This document shows, piece by piece, positions 1-7,241 of a DNA stretch of 39,772 nt. Made by a program: the position numbers and the translations under genes. The stretch is from Reyranella sp. (lineage in GTDB: Bacteria > Pseudomonadota > Alphaproteobacteria > Reyranellales > Reyranellaceae): positions 1-39,772 of the forward strand of contig NZ_JAUSBN010000015.1 of NCBI RefSeq assembly GCF_030651995.1. Direction: 5' to 3'. The notes under the pieces were generated by a model. It did not search any database and was not told the origin of the DNA. It saw only the letters and a list, made by a program, of their open reading frames with translations. Numbering within the stretch: position 1 is the stretch's first letter; each line of letters begins with the position of its first letter.

Positions 1-2
1 CC

Positions 3-122
3 TGGGTCATTGCCAGACTTGGAGGATGGACCGGCTACTACGGCAAGCCAGGGCCGAAGGTCATGCGCATCGGCCTCGATCAGTTCCGCGCCATCAAATA
101 TGGCGTCTCCCTCGGACTATGA
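3..122 (+). CDS. IS4-family transposase, C-terminal end only (partial)
   Basis: The window opens inside this gene, so only the last 39 codons are visible. The peptide contains ARLGGWTGYYGKPGP, the conserved C-terminal block of DDE transposases of the IS4 family, and ends GVSLGL before TGA at 120-122. The stop codon directly touches the right terminal inverted repeat of the element (123-140), as is usual for compact insertion sequences. The first 19 codons of a transposase in the same orientation appear at the other end of the window. The catalytic DDE residues lie outside what can be seen, so activity cannot be judged. Confidence 0.85.
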   Translation, partial: WVIARLGGWTGYYGKPGPKVMRIGLDQFRAIKYGVSLGL

Positions 123-140
123 GATGTGTGAATCCGATAG
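123..140 (+). mobile_element. Right terminal inverted repeat of the IS4-family element
   Basis: Reads gatgtgtgaatccgatag. The reverse complement of the left terminal repeat at 39636-39653 matches it at 17 of 18 positions. It starts immediately after the transposase stop codon. The match between the two window ends continues outward for about 24 more bases, but that part is the half-REP (141-164), because the same outer sequence occurs without an IS at 21805-21829. The exact outer end of the IS could be up to about 6 bases further out. Confidence 0.8.
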
Positions 141-164
141 CCCTATCGGGGGAGAGGAACATGA
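141..164. repeat. Half of a family A REP palindrome, cut by the IS
   Basis: Reads ccctatcggggg followed by agaggaacatga. The uninterrupted version of this arm is at 21805-21829. A complete unit has the form CCTCTCCCC(C)-GCTA/TATC-GGGG(G)AGAGG; here the left arm is missing because the IS ends at its centre. The other arm type lies next to the second IS copy at 39611-39635. The enoyl-CoA hydratase-like gene on the minus strand ends 4 bases outside this repeat and keeps its own stop codon. Confidence 0.75.
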
Positions 165-167
165 TTC

Positions 168-998
168 CTAACCTGGCTTCTTGTTGAGCACGCCGAAGCG
201 ATCCTTCGGCGCCTTCTCGCGGGCGGCGGGGCCGTAGGTTCCCATCTCGATACGATGCGGGATGGTCAGCATGTAGTTCTTGAAGGCATTCTCCATCGCC
301 TGTCGCCAGCCCTGCGCGTCCTGGGTCTCGTTGACCGAGGCCTTGGCGAGCTTCAGCGCATAGGGATCGCGCTCGGCAATCCGCTGGGCCAGCGCCATCG
401 TCTCCGCCTCGAGCCTGTCCCGCGGTACCACGCGGTTCACCAGGCCCGCTTTCTCGGCATCGGCGGCGCTGATGAAGTCGCCGGTGAAGAGATACTCCTT
501 GGTCTTGCGCGGGCCGAAGTCCCACGGCATCGAGAAATACTGCACGTGACTGCCGCCCCACTTCACGGCGCGGTCGGCGAACTGCGCATCCTCGCTCGCG
601 ATGATGATGTCGCAGGCCGAGGCGATCATCATGCCGCCCATGATGCAGTAGCCCTGGACCTGCGCGATGGTGGGCTTCGGCAGGTCGCGCCAGCGCATCG
701 TGTTCTCGAAGAAGCGCTCCCACAGGCGGCGATACTCACCCTTGAAGCCGGGCTCGAGCGGCGTCTTCTTCTGGTCCTCCATCTCCTGCGGGGTGCCGAG
801 ATCGTGCCCGGCCGAGAAATGCTTGCCGGCGCCGGCCAGGATGATGACCCGCACGTCGTCGTCGTCGACCGCCGCCTGGAAGGCATGGTCGAGTTCCTCG
901 AGCAGGACCCGGCTCTGCGCGTTCAGCACCTCCGGCCGGTTGGTCGTGATCTTGAGGACGGGCCCGGTGCGTTCGGTGAGAAGCGTCGAATAGGTCAT
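168..998 (-). CDS. Crotonase-fold (enoyl-CoA hydratase/isomerase family) protein lacking both hydratase glutamates
   Basis: 276 aa, usual length for the crotonase family. The oxyanion-hole segments are present (AGAGKHFSAGHDLG around residues 55-68, and GYCIMGG around 116-122), so a thioester-bound acyl group is probably held. Aligned with rat enoyl-CoA hydratase by eye, the two catalytic glutamates are replaced by Met124 and Ala144. Hydration by the classic mechanism is therefore unlikely; another crotonase reaction such as isomerisation, hydrolysis or decarboxylation is possible. The start ATG overlaps the stop of the upstream amidohydrolase by four bases (ATGA), so the two are probably translated together. 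Family assignment is firm; the substrate is unknown. Confidence 0.88.
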   Translation of the reverse strand: MTYSTLLTERTGPVLKITTNRPEVLNAQSRVLLEELDHAFQAAVDDDDVRVIILAGAGKHFSAGHDLGTPQEMEDQKKTPLEPGFKGEYRRLWERFFENTMRWRDLPKPTIAQVQGYCIMGGMMIASACDIIIASEDAQFADRAVKWGGSHVQYFSMPWDFGPRKTKEYLFTGDFISAADAEKAGLVNRVVPRDRLEAETMALAQRIAERDPYALKLAKASVNETQDAQGWRQAMENAFKNYMLTIPHRIEMGTYGPAAREKAPKDRFGVLNKKPG

Positions 999-2176
999 GC
1001 GGCTGCCTGTACGGGGTGACGGAGTTCGGGCGCGAGACCGGCGCCCATCAGGTCGATGAAATTGTCGCAATAGAAGCGCTGCTTCTGCGCCTCGCTTGTG
1101 CCGGCTTTCTCCATCGACGCCTCGAAGCGCTTGATGGGATGGCGGCCGCCCTCGACATGCGGATAGTCGGAGGAGAAGAGGCAGACCTCGTCGCCGGTGT
1201 TGGCGATGATCCAACCCGCATCCTCGTGCGGGTAGGGCGTGACCCTGATCTGGCGCTGCACGAACTCGCTGGGCTTCAGCGACATCTTCTGCAGCCGCTC
1301 CTCGTTGCGATAGAAGGCGTTGTGGGCGCTGTCCATGTTGCGCATCCAGCCCGGCACCCAGGACGCGCCCTGCTCGATGACGCCGAATTTCAGCGCCGGG
1401 AAGCGGTCGAGCACGCGGTCGACGACCAGCGCCGTCAGCGCCTTCATCGGCGGATAGGCAATCGCCATGTAGTCGATCGACTTGAAATTGTCGTCGCCGC
1501 CGTGGAAGTCGGGCACCGGCGGCAGGCCGTTGTTGAACCAGGCCTCTTCCAGGAGCTTGCCGCCGCCACCGACATGGAAAACGATCGGCAGGCCGGCTTC
1601 CTGTGCAATGGCCCACAGCGGATCGAAGCCGATATGGCTCGGCGAATGGCCGTCGGGACAGCGCGACGGGATCATCAAGGCCTTGGCGCCGAGTTCGATC
1701 GCCTCGCGAGCGGCCCGCGCGGTGCGATCGAAATCCACCAGCGGCACATAGCCGGTCGGCAGCAGGCGCCGGTCGACCGAGCAGAACTCGACCATGTGGC
1801 GCGTATGGGCGCGCGCCACCGCATAGGTCAGCTCGACGTCGCGTCCGCCTTCCAGCACCGAGGAGTAGTTGAGCAGTGCCGTGGTGAACATGAGCTGGCT
1901 GGCGAAGCCCAGCAGGTCGATCGAGCGCGGGCGGTCCCGGCGGCTCGACGAGCCCAGCGCCTCCCAGTTCTTGCGCAGCATGATCTGCGTTTCATCGAAT
2001 TCCTGCGCGGGATCGGCCTTGAGACGCGTGCTGTGGAAGCCCTCGTGGCGCGGGAACAGGACCTGGTCGGTGACCGTCGCGCGGTGTCTCGCCTCCAGAT
2101 GCTCCTCGAGGAAACCGGGCACTTCCATGATGTGGGCATCGGCGTCGTGAATGACGCGGCCGCTGGCGTAGGGCAT
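995..2176 (-). CDS. Amidohydrolase-2 family metal-dependent hydrolase (TIM barrel)
   Basis: 393 aa. The start at 2176 is chosen because GGAGAGGAG lies just upstream and the protein then begins MPYASGRVIHDADAHIMEVPG, typical of the family (COG2159). Metal-site features visible are DADAHIME near the N terminus (D-x-H in place of H-x-H), IVFHVGG in the middle and SSDYPHVEGG near the C terminus. Relatives include decarboxylases and hydrolases acting on aromatic acids. It is the first gene of a two-gene unit with the crotonase-fold gene (4-base overlap) and is divergent, across 42 bases, from a 2-keto-4-pentenoate hydratase-like gene. Together they suggest breakdown of a ring or branched acid, but the substrate cannot be read from the sequence. 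Confidence 0.88.
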   Translation of the reverse strand: MPYASGRVIHDADAHIMEVPGFLEEHLEARHRATVTDQVLFPRHEGFHSTRLKADPAQEFDETQIMLRKNWEALGSSSRRDRPRSIDLLGFASQLMFTTALLNYSSVLEGGRDVELTYAVARAHTRHMVEFCSVDRRLLPTGYVPLVDFDRTARAAREAIELGAKALMIPSRCPDGHSPSHIGFDPLWAIAQEAGLPIVFHVGGGGKLLEEAWFNNGLPPVPDFHGGDDNFKSIDYMAIAYPPMKALTALVVDRVLDRFPALKFGVIEQGASWVPGWMRNMDSAHNAFYRNEERLQKMSLKPSEFVQRQIRVTPYPHEDAGWIIANTGDEVCLFSSDYPHVEGGRHPIKRFEASMEKAGTSEAQKQRFYCDNFIDLMGAGLAPELRHPVQAAA

Positions 2177-2218
2177 CGTCTCCTCTCCACTTTCCTTGTC
2201 GTTTTGTGAGAGCTTAGC
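2177..2218. promoter_or_regulatory. Short divergent control region between amidohydrolase and hydratase genes
   Basis: Only 42 bases separate two oppositely oriented start codons. The minus-strand gene has a strong ribosome-binding site here; the plus-strand gene has a weaker GAGAG. The central part is relatively A+T-rich (ttccttgtcgttttgtgag). Any promoters must overlap each other or lie inside the genes. No clear -35/-10 pair can be named. Confidence 0.35.
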
Positions 2219-2962
2219 ATGAGCCAGGACATTTCCCACGCGGTGCGGACCCTCCTCGAAGCGCGCAGTTCGGGCCGCCAGGCGACGCCGCCTTTTGCGT
2301 TGAAGGACCGCGCTGCGGTCTATGCGATCCAGGACGGCGTTGCGGCGGCCACCGGCCCTGTCGCCGGCTGGAAGGTCGGCGCGCGCACGCCGACCGCCGA
2401 GCCCAATCCCGCGCCGCTGCTCAAGGGCGCGCTGGTGCCGTCGCCGGCGCGCTTCGACGGCAGGGCGATGCACATGATCGGCGTCGAGGTCGAGATCTCC
2501 TTCCACATCGCGCGCGACATCGCAGCCCGCGCCGCGCCGGTCGAGCGCGAGGAGGCGCTTGCGGCGGTGGGCGATGCCTTCGTCGGCATGGAGATCGTCG
2601 ACACGCGCCTCGCCGATTTCAAGAACGCCGATCCTGAGTGGCTGCTGGCCGACAACCAGATGAACCATGCGCTTGTCGCGGGTGATCGGATCGGCAACTG
2701 GACGTCGCTCGACTGGCCGAACCTGCAGGTGAAGCTGGTGGTCGACGGCAAGACGATCGTCGAACAGAAGGGCGGCCTCGGCGCCATCGATCCGGTGCGT
2801 CCGCTCGCCTGGATGATCGACCACGCGGTCCGCCGTCGCGGCGGCCTTCGGGCAGGGCAGGCGATCACGACGGGCTCGTGGACCGGTCTCCTCTATTTCC
2901 CACCGGGCTCTCACGCGCGCGGCGAGTTCGTGGGCCTCGGTGCCGTCGAGGCGAGTTTCTGA
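2219..2962 (+). CDS. 2-keto-4-pentenoate hydratase-like protein (MhpD/FAH superfamily)
   Basis: 247 aa, close to the usual 250-270 of the MhpD group. Expected metal ligands are visible as Glu90 and Glu92 in GVEVEISF and Glu125 in GMEIVD, and the conserved lysine is in GWKVGA (residue 52). Family members add water to 2-hydroxypenta-2,4-dienoates in meta-cleavage pathways, or decarboxylate 4-oxalocrotonate, which uses the same fold. Divergence from the amidohydrolase/crotonase pair suggests one pathway. No ring-cleavage dioxygenase is nearby, so the aromatic link is inference. A REP pair begins 6 bases after the stop codon. Confidence 0.85.
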   Translation: MSQDISHAVRTLLEARSSGRQATPPFALKDRAAVYAIQDGVAAATGPVAGWKVGARTPTAEPNPAPLLKGALVPSPARFDGRAMHMIGVEVEISFHIARDIAARAAPVEREEALAAVGDAFVGMEIVDTRLADFKNADPEWLLADNQMNHALVAGDRIGNWTSLDWPNLQVKLVVDGKTIVEQKGGLGAIDPVRPLAWMIDHAVRRRGGLRAGQAITTGSWTGLLYFPPGSHARGEFVGLGAVEASF

Positions 2963-2968
2963 CCCTTT

Positions 2969-3055
2969 GTCATCCTGAGCGAAGCGAAGGATCTCTCCTT
3001 CGCCAGGGAGTGCACTGGTCGATCCGCAAGGTCCTTCGCTCACGCTCAGGACGAC
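2969..3055. repeat. Family B REP pair (inverted)
   Basis: The left arm reads gtcatcctgagcgaagcgaa and continues ggatct; the right arm (about 3030-3055) is its near inverse, ending cgctcaggacgac. Between them are about 35 bases of unique sequence. A single degenerate copy occurs at 5939-5965. This kind of palindrome is common between genes in alphaproteobacteria. It lies exactly where the downstream MFS gene has lost its N-terminal part. Confidence 0.75.
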
Positions 3056-3080
3056 AGGTCATGAAGCTTCGGTCCTCTCG

Positions 3081-3890
3081 ATGGCCTATAACGGCGCCAG
3101 CATCGGTGGCGTCGTCTTTTCTCCGCTGTGGGTCGCGGCCATCACCGCGCTCGGCTTTCCGGTCGCGGCGGCGGTCATCGGCGCGATCATGATCGTCATC
3201 GTCTGGGTCCTCGCCGACCGAGTCTTCGCGCACACGCCTCGGTCGCTCGGGCAGGTCCAGGACGGCGAGACCCTGACGCCCATTGCCGGCACGACCGCAC
3301 TGGTGGAGCGCACCCTGCCGGGCGTGCTGCTGTGGCGCGACCGGCGCTTCCTCACCCTTGCCGCGGCAATGGCGCTCGGCCTGTTCGCGCAGATCGGCCT
3401 GATCGCCCATCTCTTTTCGCTGCTGGTGCCGGTGCTCGGCGGACCGGCGGCCGGCGTCCTCTTGGGATTGGCGACGGCGGCGGCGATCGCGGGCCGGACG
3501 CTGGTGGGCTGGTTGATGCCACAAGGAAGCGATCGGCGGGTGGTCGCCTGCGCGAGCCACGTCGTGCAGATCGTGGGATCGCTGGCCCTGCTCTTCGCAG
3601 GCGGAACCGATATGGTGTTGCTCGTGGCGGGCGTGCTGCTGTTCGGCGCCGGCATCGGCAATACCACGTCGCTGCCGCCGCTGATCGCACAGGTCGAATT
3701 CAGCAGGGCCGACGTTCAGCGCGTCGTGCCGTTGATCGTGGCGGTCGGGCAGGGAACCTATGCATTCGCGCCGGCCGCTTTCGGCTGGCTGCGGACGCTG
3801 TCACCAGCGGAAGGGATGCTGGTGTTCGTCGCGGCCGCCCTGATCCAGGCGGCCGCGATCGCACTCTTCCTCTTGGGAAGACGTGTCTAG
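3081..3890 (+). pseudogene. MFS transporter remnant missing its first four membrane segments
   Basis: The reading frame gives 269 aa against roughly 400 for the family. It begins at AYNGASIGGVVFSPLW, which in full-length proteins of this MFS group is an internal motif at about transmembrane helix 5. What remains is helices 5-6, the central cytoplasmic loop (about residues 45-90) and the six C-terminal helices. The REP pair at 2969-3055 occupies the place of the lost part; there is no good ribosome-binding site before the ATG. A plain reading is a deletion or rearrangement with one end at the REP. A working half-transporter or an alternative assembly cannot be excluded, since the remaining frame has no stop or frameshift. 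Confidence 0.7.
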
Positions 3891-3897
3891 CCTTGGC

Positions 3898-4302
3898 CTA
3901 GTAGTACCAACCCGGATACGGGTAACCGCCCCAGGGGCCCCAATCCCAGTCGTTCATCGCGTTCTCGTCGGCCGTCATCTGCTGCTCGTCCGCCAGGTTC
4001 TTCTGGAACATGTTGTTGCGGTACTTTCCGTAGGCGGCCGCGTTGCCGACATAGATGCACACGCACACCGTCGGGTCCGGATAGACGTAGAACACCTGGC
4101 CGTTCTTGATCTCGCGCGAGAATTTGTGCGGCGGCAGGTTCTTGAACGCCGCCTGACGCTGCGGCGTGTTCGCGGGCACGAACTTGAAGCCCGCCGCCAC
4201 CATCATGTCTTCCTTGTTCGCGATCACCTGCTGCGGGTTCTGGCAGGCGGCGACGGCAGCGCCCATTCCAAGAACCAAAGAGAGTATGGCAATCCGCTTC
4301 AT
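3898..4302 (-). CDS. Small predicted lipoprotein of unknown function
   Basis: 134 aa. The N terminus MKRIAILSLVLGMGAAVAAC is a lipoprotein signal with Cys20 as the lipidation site; the residue after it is Gln, so outer-membrane sorting is plausible. The mature part carries a KFSREIKNGQVFYVYPDP segment and a Cys-Val-Cys pair, and ends in an aromatic, Gly/Pro/Trp/Tyr-rich tail. GGAGG precedes the start at good spacing. It is monocistronic: convergent with the MFS remnant (stops 7 bases apart) and 25 bases downstream of the second crotonase gene. I do not recognise a named family. Confidence 0.8.
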   Translation of the reverse strand: MKRIAILSLVLGMGAAVAACQNPQQVIANKEDMMVAAGFKFVPANTPQRQAAFKNLPPHKFSREIKNGQVFYVYPDPTVCVCIYVGNAAAYGKYRNNMFQKNLADEQQMTADENAMNDWDWGPWGGYPYPGWYY

Positions 4303-4327
4303 CTACGTCCTCCGTAACATTCCACTC

Positions 4328-5107
4328 TCAGGCGCCTGACCATTTGGGTGCCCGCTTCCCCAGGAAGGCCGCCATGCCCTCGCGGAAGTCGGCGCTACCG
4401 TAAGCCAGTCTGACGAGATCGTCGATGTTCTCGTCGCCCAGTCGTACCTGCAGGCGCCGCAGCGCCTCCTTGGTGACCTGCATCGTGAGGGGGGCGTGGC
4501 CGGCAACGGTTTTCGCCAGTTCCCCGGCGCGGGCGAGCAGGGCCGCCTGGTCGGGCAGCAGTTCGCTGATCAGCCCGCAGGCCAGCGCTGCCGGCGCGTC
4601 CATCAGCCTGGCGAGCAGCACCATCTCCTTGACCCTCTGGGGGCCGATCAGTGCCGCCAGCCGGGCATAGTTGGCCATCGACAGGCAGTTGCCGAGGGTG
4701 CGCGCGATCGGGAAGCCGAACTGGGCGCTGGCCGACCCGATCCTGAGGTCGCAGACCGCCGCGATCGCCGCGCCGCCGCCGGTGCAGAAGCCGTTGATGG
4801 CGGCGATGGTCGGCACGCTGCAGCGCTCGATCTCACCCAGGATGCGATCCATCTTCTGCTCGTAGGCGATGCCGTCCTCGCCGTTCTCGAAGCTCTGGAA
4901 CTGGGCGATGTCGGTGCCAGCCGCAAAGGCCTTGTCGCCACCGCCGGTGACTACCAGGACACGGACTTCACCGGTCTTGCCGACACGGGCGCAGATCTCA
5001 GCCAGACCTTCGTACATTGCGAAAGTCAGGGCATTACGCGCCTTGGGTCGGTTGAAGGTCACCCAGCCGATCTCGCCACGCTTCTCGAAAAGCAGTTCTT
5101 CGGTCAT
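4328..5107 (-). CDS. Second crotonase-fold (enoyl-CoA hydratase/isomerase family) protein
   Basis: 259 aa. Family hallmarks are GGGDKAFAAGTDIAQF (around 55-70, first oxyanion-hole strand) and NGFCTGGGAAIAAVCDLRIG (about 105-124). As in the first crotonase of this window, both residues that correspond to the hydratase glutamates are non-acidic (Ala114 and Ile134 by eye alignment), so a standard enoyl-CoA hydration is doubtful. It could be an isomerase, hydrolase or carnitinyl-CoA-type enzyme. It is divergent from the carbonic anhydrase gene, with 78 bases between start codons. Nothing around it fixes the substrate. Confidence 0.87.
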   Translation of the reverse strand: MTEELLFEKRGEIGWVTFNRPKARNALTFAMYEGLAEICARVGKTGEVRVLVVTGGGDKAFAAGTDIAQFQSFENGEDGIAYEQKMDRILGEIERCSVPTIAAINGFCTGGGAAIAAVCDLRIGSASAQFGFPIARTLGNCLSMANYARLAALIGPQRVKEMVLLARLMDAPAALACGLISELLPDQAALLARAGELAKTVAGHAPLTMQVTKEALRRLQVRLGDENIDDLVRLAYGSADFREGMAAFLGKRAPKWSGA

Positions 5108-5185
5108 GTCATCCAGTGTGCTGATTTGTGCGCCGCGACATCATCGTCTATGTCGCCTTGGGCCGCAAACGGGCATAGGCAGGGC

Positions 5186-5926
5186 ATGGCATTCGAACGG
5201 CTTCTCAAGGGCTTCGCGGATTTCCGGGTTGACTACTATCAGGAGCATCTCGACCTGTTCGAGAAGCTGGCGACGGAAGGCCAGTCGCCCAAGATCCTGA
5301 TCATCGGCTGTTCCGATGCGCGGGTCGATCCGGGGATCCTCACCCAGACAAAGCCGGGCGACATCTTCACCGTGCGCAACGTGGCGGCGATGGTGCCGCC
5401 GGCCCAGATCCCTCCCGACGAGCGCCATCACGGCACCTCGGCCGCCATCGAGTTCGCCGTCCGCGGCCTCGGCGTCGAGCACATCGTCGTTCTGGGTCAC
5501 GCGCTGTGCGGTGGCATCGGCGCGCTGGTCGACGGCAGCCGGGGCGCTTATGCGCACTACGATTACCTCTCGACCTGGACCAGCATTGCGCAGGATACGC
5601 GCGACCGCGTCGTCGAGGAACTCAAGGGCCGGCCGCGCGACGAGGTCACGCGCGCCGTCGAACAGGCCGCCGTCGTGAATAGCGTCAACAATCTGATGGG
5701 CTATCGCTGGATCGCGGAGCGGGTGAAGGCCGGCACGCTGACCCTGCACGCCTGGTGGTTCAACCTGACGGTGGGCCAGCTCTACGCCTTCAACCCCGAC
5801 ACGCTGAAATTCGTAGCTGTCGTCGGCGTCAAGCTCGACGTTGCCGTGACCGGTCGCACGCCGCTTTCGGCCCTGAAGCCGGAAGCGTTCGTCGCAGCGC
5901 TCGCCGGCAAGACGCCGGCGTTCTGA
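5186..5926 (+). CDS. Beta-class carbonic anhydrase
   Basis: 246 aa. Interconverts CO2 and bicarbonate in the cytoplasm. The zinc site is complete: Cys42, Asp44 and Arg46 in GCSDARVDPG, and His105 and Cys108 in GHALCGG. The start at ATG 5186 gives the usual N terminus (MAFERLLKGFADF). A much longer open frame extends upstream but runs antisense through the crotonase gene and is a shadow. It stands alone, divergent from the crotonase gene and convergent with the aminotransferase. Family assignment is very secure; a housekeeping role in supplying bicarbonate to carboxylases is inferred. Confidence 0.95.
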   Translation: MAFERLLKGFADFRVDYYQEHLDLFEKLATEGQSPKILIIGCSDARVDPGILTQTKPGDIFTVRNVAAMVPPAQIPPDERHHGTSAAIEFAVRGLGVEHIVVLGHALCGGIGALVDGSRGAYAHYDYLSTWTSIAQDTRDRVVEELKGRPRDEVTRAVEQAAVVNSVNNLMGYRWIAERVKAGTLTLHAWWFNLTVGQLYAFNPDTLKFVAVVGVKLDVAVTGRTPLSALKPEAFVAALAGKTPAF

Positions 5927-5938
5927 CGGCCCGCGGCC

Positions 5939-5965
5939 GTCATCCCGAGCCTTTGCGAGGGATCT
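5939..5965. repeat. Single family B REP unit at the aminotransferase 3' end
   Basis: Reads gtcatcccgag, then cctttgcgagggatct. It matches the outer arm of the REP pair at 2969. It lies between two convergent genes; the TAG stop of the minus-strand aminotransferase overlaps its last bases (gatCTAg). Confidence 0.6.
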
Positions 5966-7142
5966 AGCCCGACAGCGATTCGATCGCCGCTTCGACGCCG
6001 CCGGAGACGAACGGCACGCCCGAGGCCTTCATCGCGAGTTCGGTCGTGGCGAGGCAGCCCAGCAGCATCGGCTCGTTGAGGTCGCCCATGTGGCCGATGC
6101 GGAACATCTTGCCCATCATCTTGCCCAGCCCGCCGCCCAGCGACAGGTTGAAGCGATCGATGGCGGCCTTGCGCAGCGGATCGGAGCTGACGCCCTCGGG
6201 CATCGCGACCGCGGTCACCGAGTTCGAGAGACGCTCCTCGTTCTGGCAGAAGAGCTGCGGTCCCTTGCCGTCGGAACCCCACACGCGCACCGCGGCGCGC
6301 GTCGCCTCCGCCAGCCGGGCATGGCGCGCGAACACCGCATCCAGGCCTTCCTCCTCCAGCATCTTCAGCGATTCCTGCAGGCCGAAGAACATGTGCACGG
6401 GCGCGGTGCCGACGAATTTCTGCGGCGCGCGACCGGTCATCATCTCCCAGCTCCAGTAGTGGCGCGGCGTCTTCGACTTGCGCGACACTTCCAGCGCCTT
6501 GTTGCTGACGCCGGTCATCGACATGCCGGTGGGCAACATCAGCCCCTTCTGGCTGCCGCCGACCGTGAGGTCGATGCCCCAGGCGTCCATCTTGTATTCC
6601 ATGCTGGCAAGCGACGAGATCGTGTCGCTGAGCAGCAGCGCCGGATGCTTCGCCTCGTCGATGGCACGCCGCACCTCGGCCAGCGGCAGGACCATGCCGG
6701 TCGCGGTCTCGTTGTGGACGGTTAGGACCGCCTTGATCGTGTGATCCTTGTCGGCGGCGAGACGCTCGGCGATCCGCGAAATATCGGCGCCCTGGCGCTG
6801 GTCGGCGGGGATCGTCTCGACCTTGATCTCGAGATGGTGCGCCATCTCGGTCCAGCTCTCGGAGAAGTAGCCGGTCTCGACCATCAGCACGGTTTCTCCG
6901 GGCGAGAACAGGTTGGCCAGCGCGGCTTCCCAGGCGCCGTGGCCGGTCGAGGAATACATGAACAGGTTCTGGTCGGTCTTGAGCACCCGCTTCACGCCGT
7001 TGTGGCAGGCGTGATGGATCGCGATGAACTCCTCAGACATGAAATCGATTACGGGCCGATCCATCGCGCGAAGGATCCGGTCTGGAATGTTGGTCGGGCC
7101 GGGATTGTTGAAGAATTGACGGCCACGGGGCTTGGCGTTCAC
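5964..7142 (-). CDS. Class V aminotransferase, serine/alanine-glyoxylate type
   Basis: 392 aa, normal length. Transfers an amino group from serine, alanine or a related donor to glyoxylate using PLP. The PLP lysine is in GGSQKGLMLPTGM, and the cofactor-binding GHGAWE and DTISSLASM segments are present. The start is GTG at 7142 with GGAGG six bases upstream, giving MNAKPRGRQFFNNPGPTNIP, the usual N terminus (NPGPT anchors the family). It is divergent from a class III aminotransferase across about 100 bases, so the two PLP enzymes may share control. Roles in photorespiration-like glyoxylate handling, the serine cycle or purine breakdown (PucG-like) are all possible. Confidence 0.9.
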   Translation of the reverse strand: MNAKPRGRQFFNNPGPTNIPDRILRAMDRPVIDFMSEEFIAIHHACHNGVKRVLKTDQNLFMYSSTGHGAWEAALANLFSPGETVLMVETGYFSESWTEMAHHLEIKVETIPADQRQGADISRIAERLAADKDHTIKAVLTVHNETATGMVLPLAEVRRAIDEAKHPALLLSDTISSLASMEYKMDAWGIDLTVGGSQKGLMLPTGMSMTGVSNKALEVSRKSKTPRHYWSWEMMTGRAPQKFVGTAPVHMFFGLQESLKMLEEEGLDAVFARHARLAEATRAAVRVWGSDGKGPQLFCQNEERLSNSVTAVAMPEGVSSDPLRKAAIDRFNLSLGGGLGKMMGKMFRIGHMGDLNEPMLLGCLATTELAMKASGVPFVSGGVEAAIESLSG

Positions 7143-7241
7143 GGCGTTCCTCCACCTTGAGACGGCGGACTGTGACGCGAGCCCCTTGGCGAAACAAGCG
7201 AGACAAGCGATGCTCTGCCATTAGCTGGGTTGAGGGGAAGT
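7143..7241. promoter_or_regulatory. Divergent region between two aminotransferase genes
   Basis: 99 bases hold ribosome-binding sites for both genes (GGAGG for the minus strand, GAGGGGA for the plus strand) and the imperfect direct repeat acaagcgagacaagcga at about 7193-7209. Two promoters must fit here. No convincing -10 element can be named by eye. Confidence 0.35.

Noticed and set aside
3081..3890. Complete short transporter gene
   Set aside because: Starts in the middle of a known MFS motif and lacks helices 1-4 and a ribosome-binding site; listed as a remnant, with the alternative noted.
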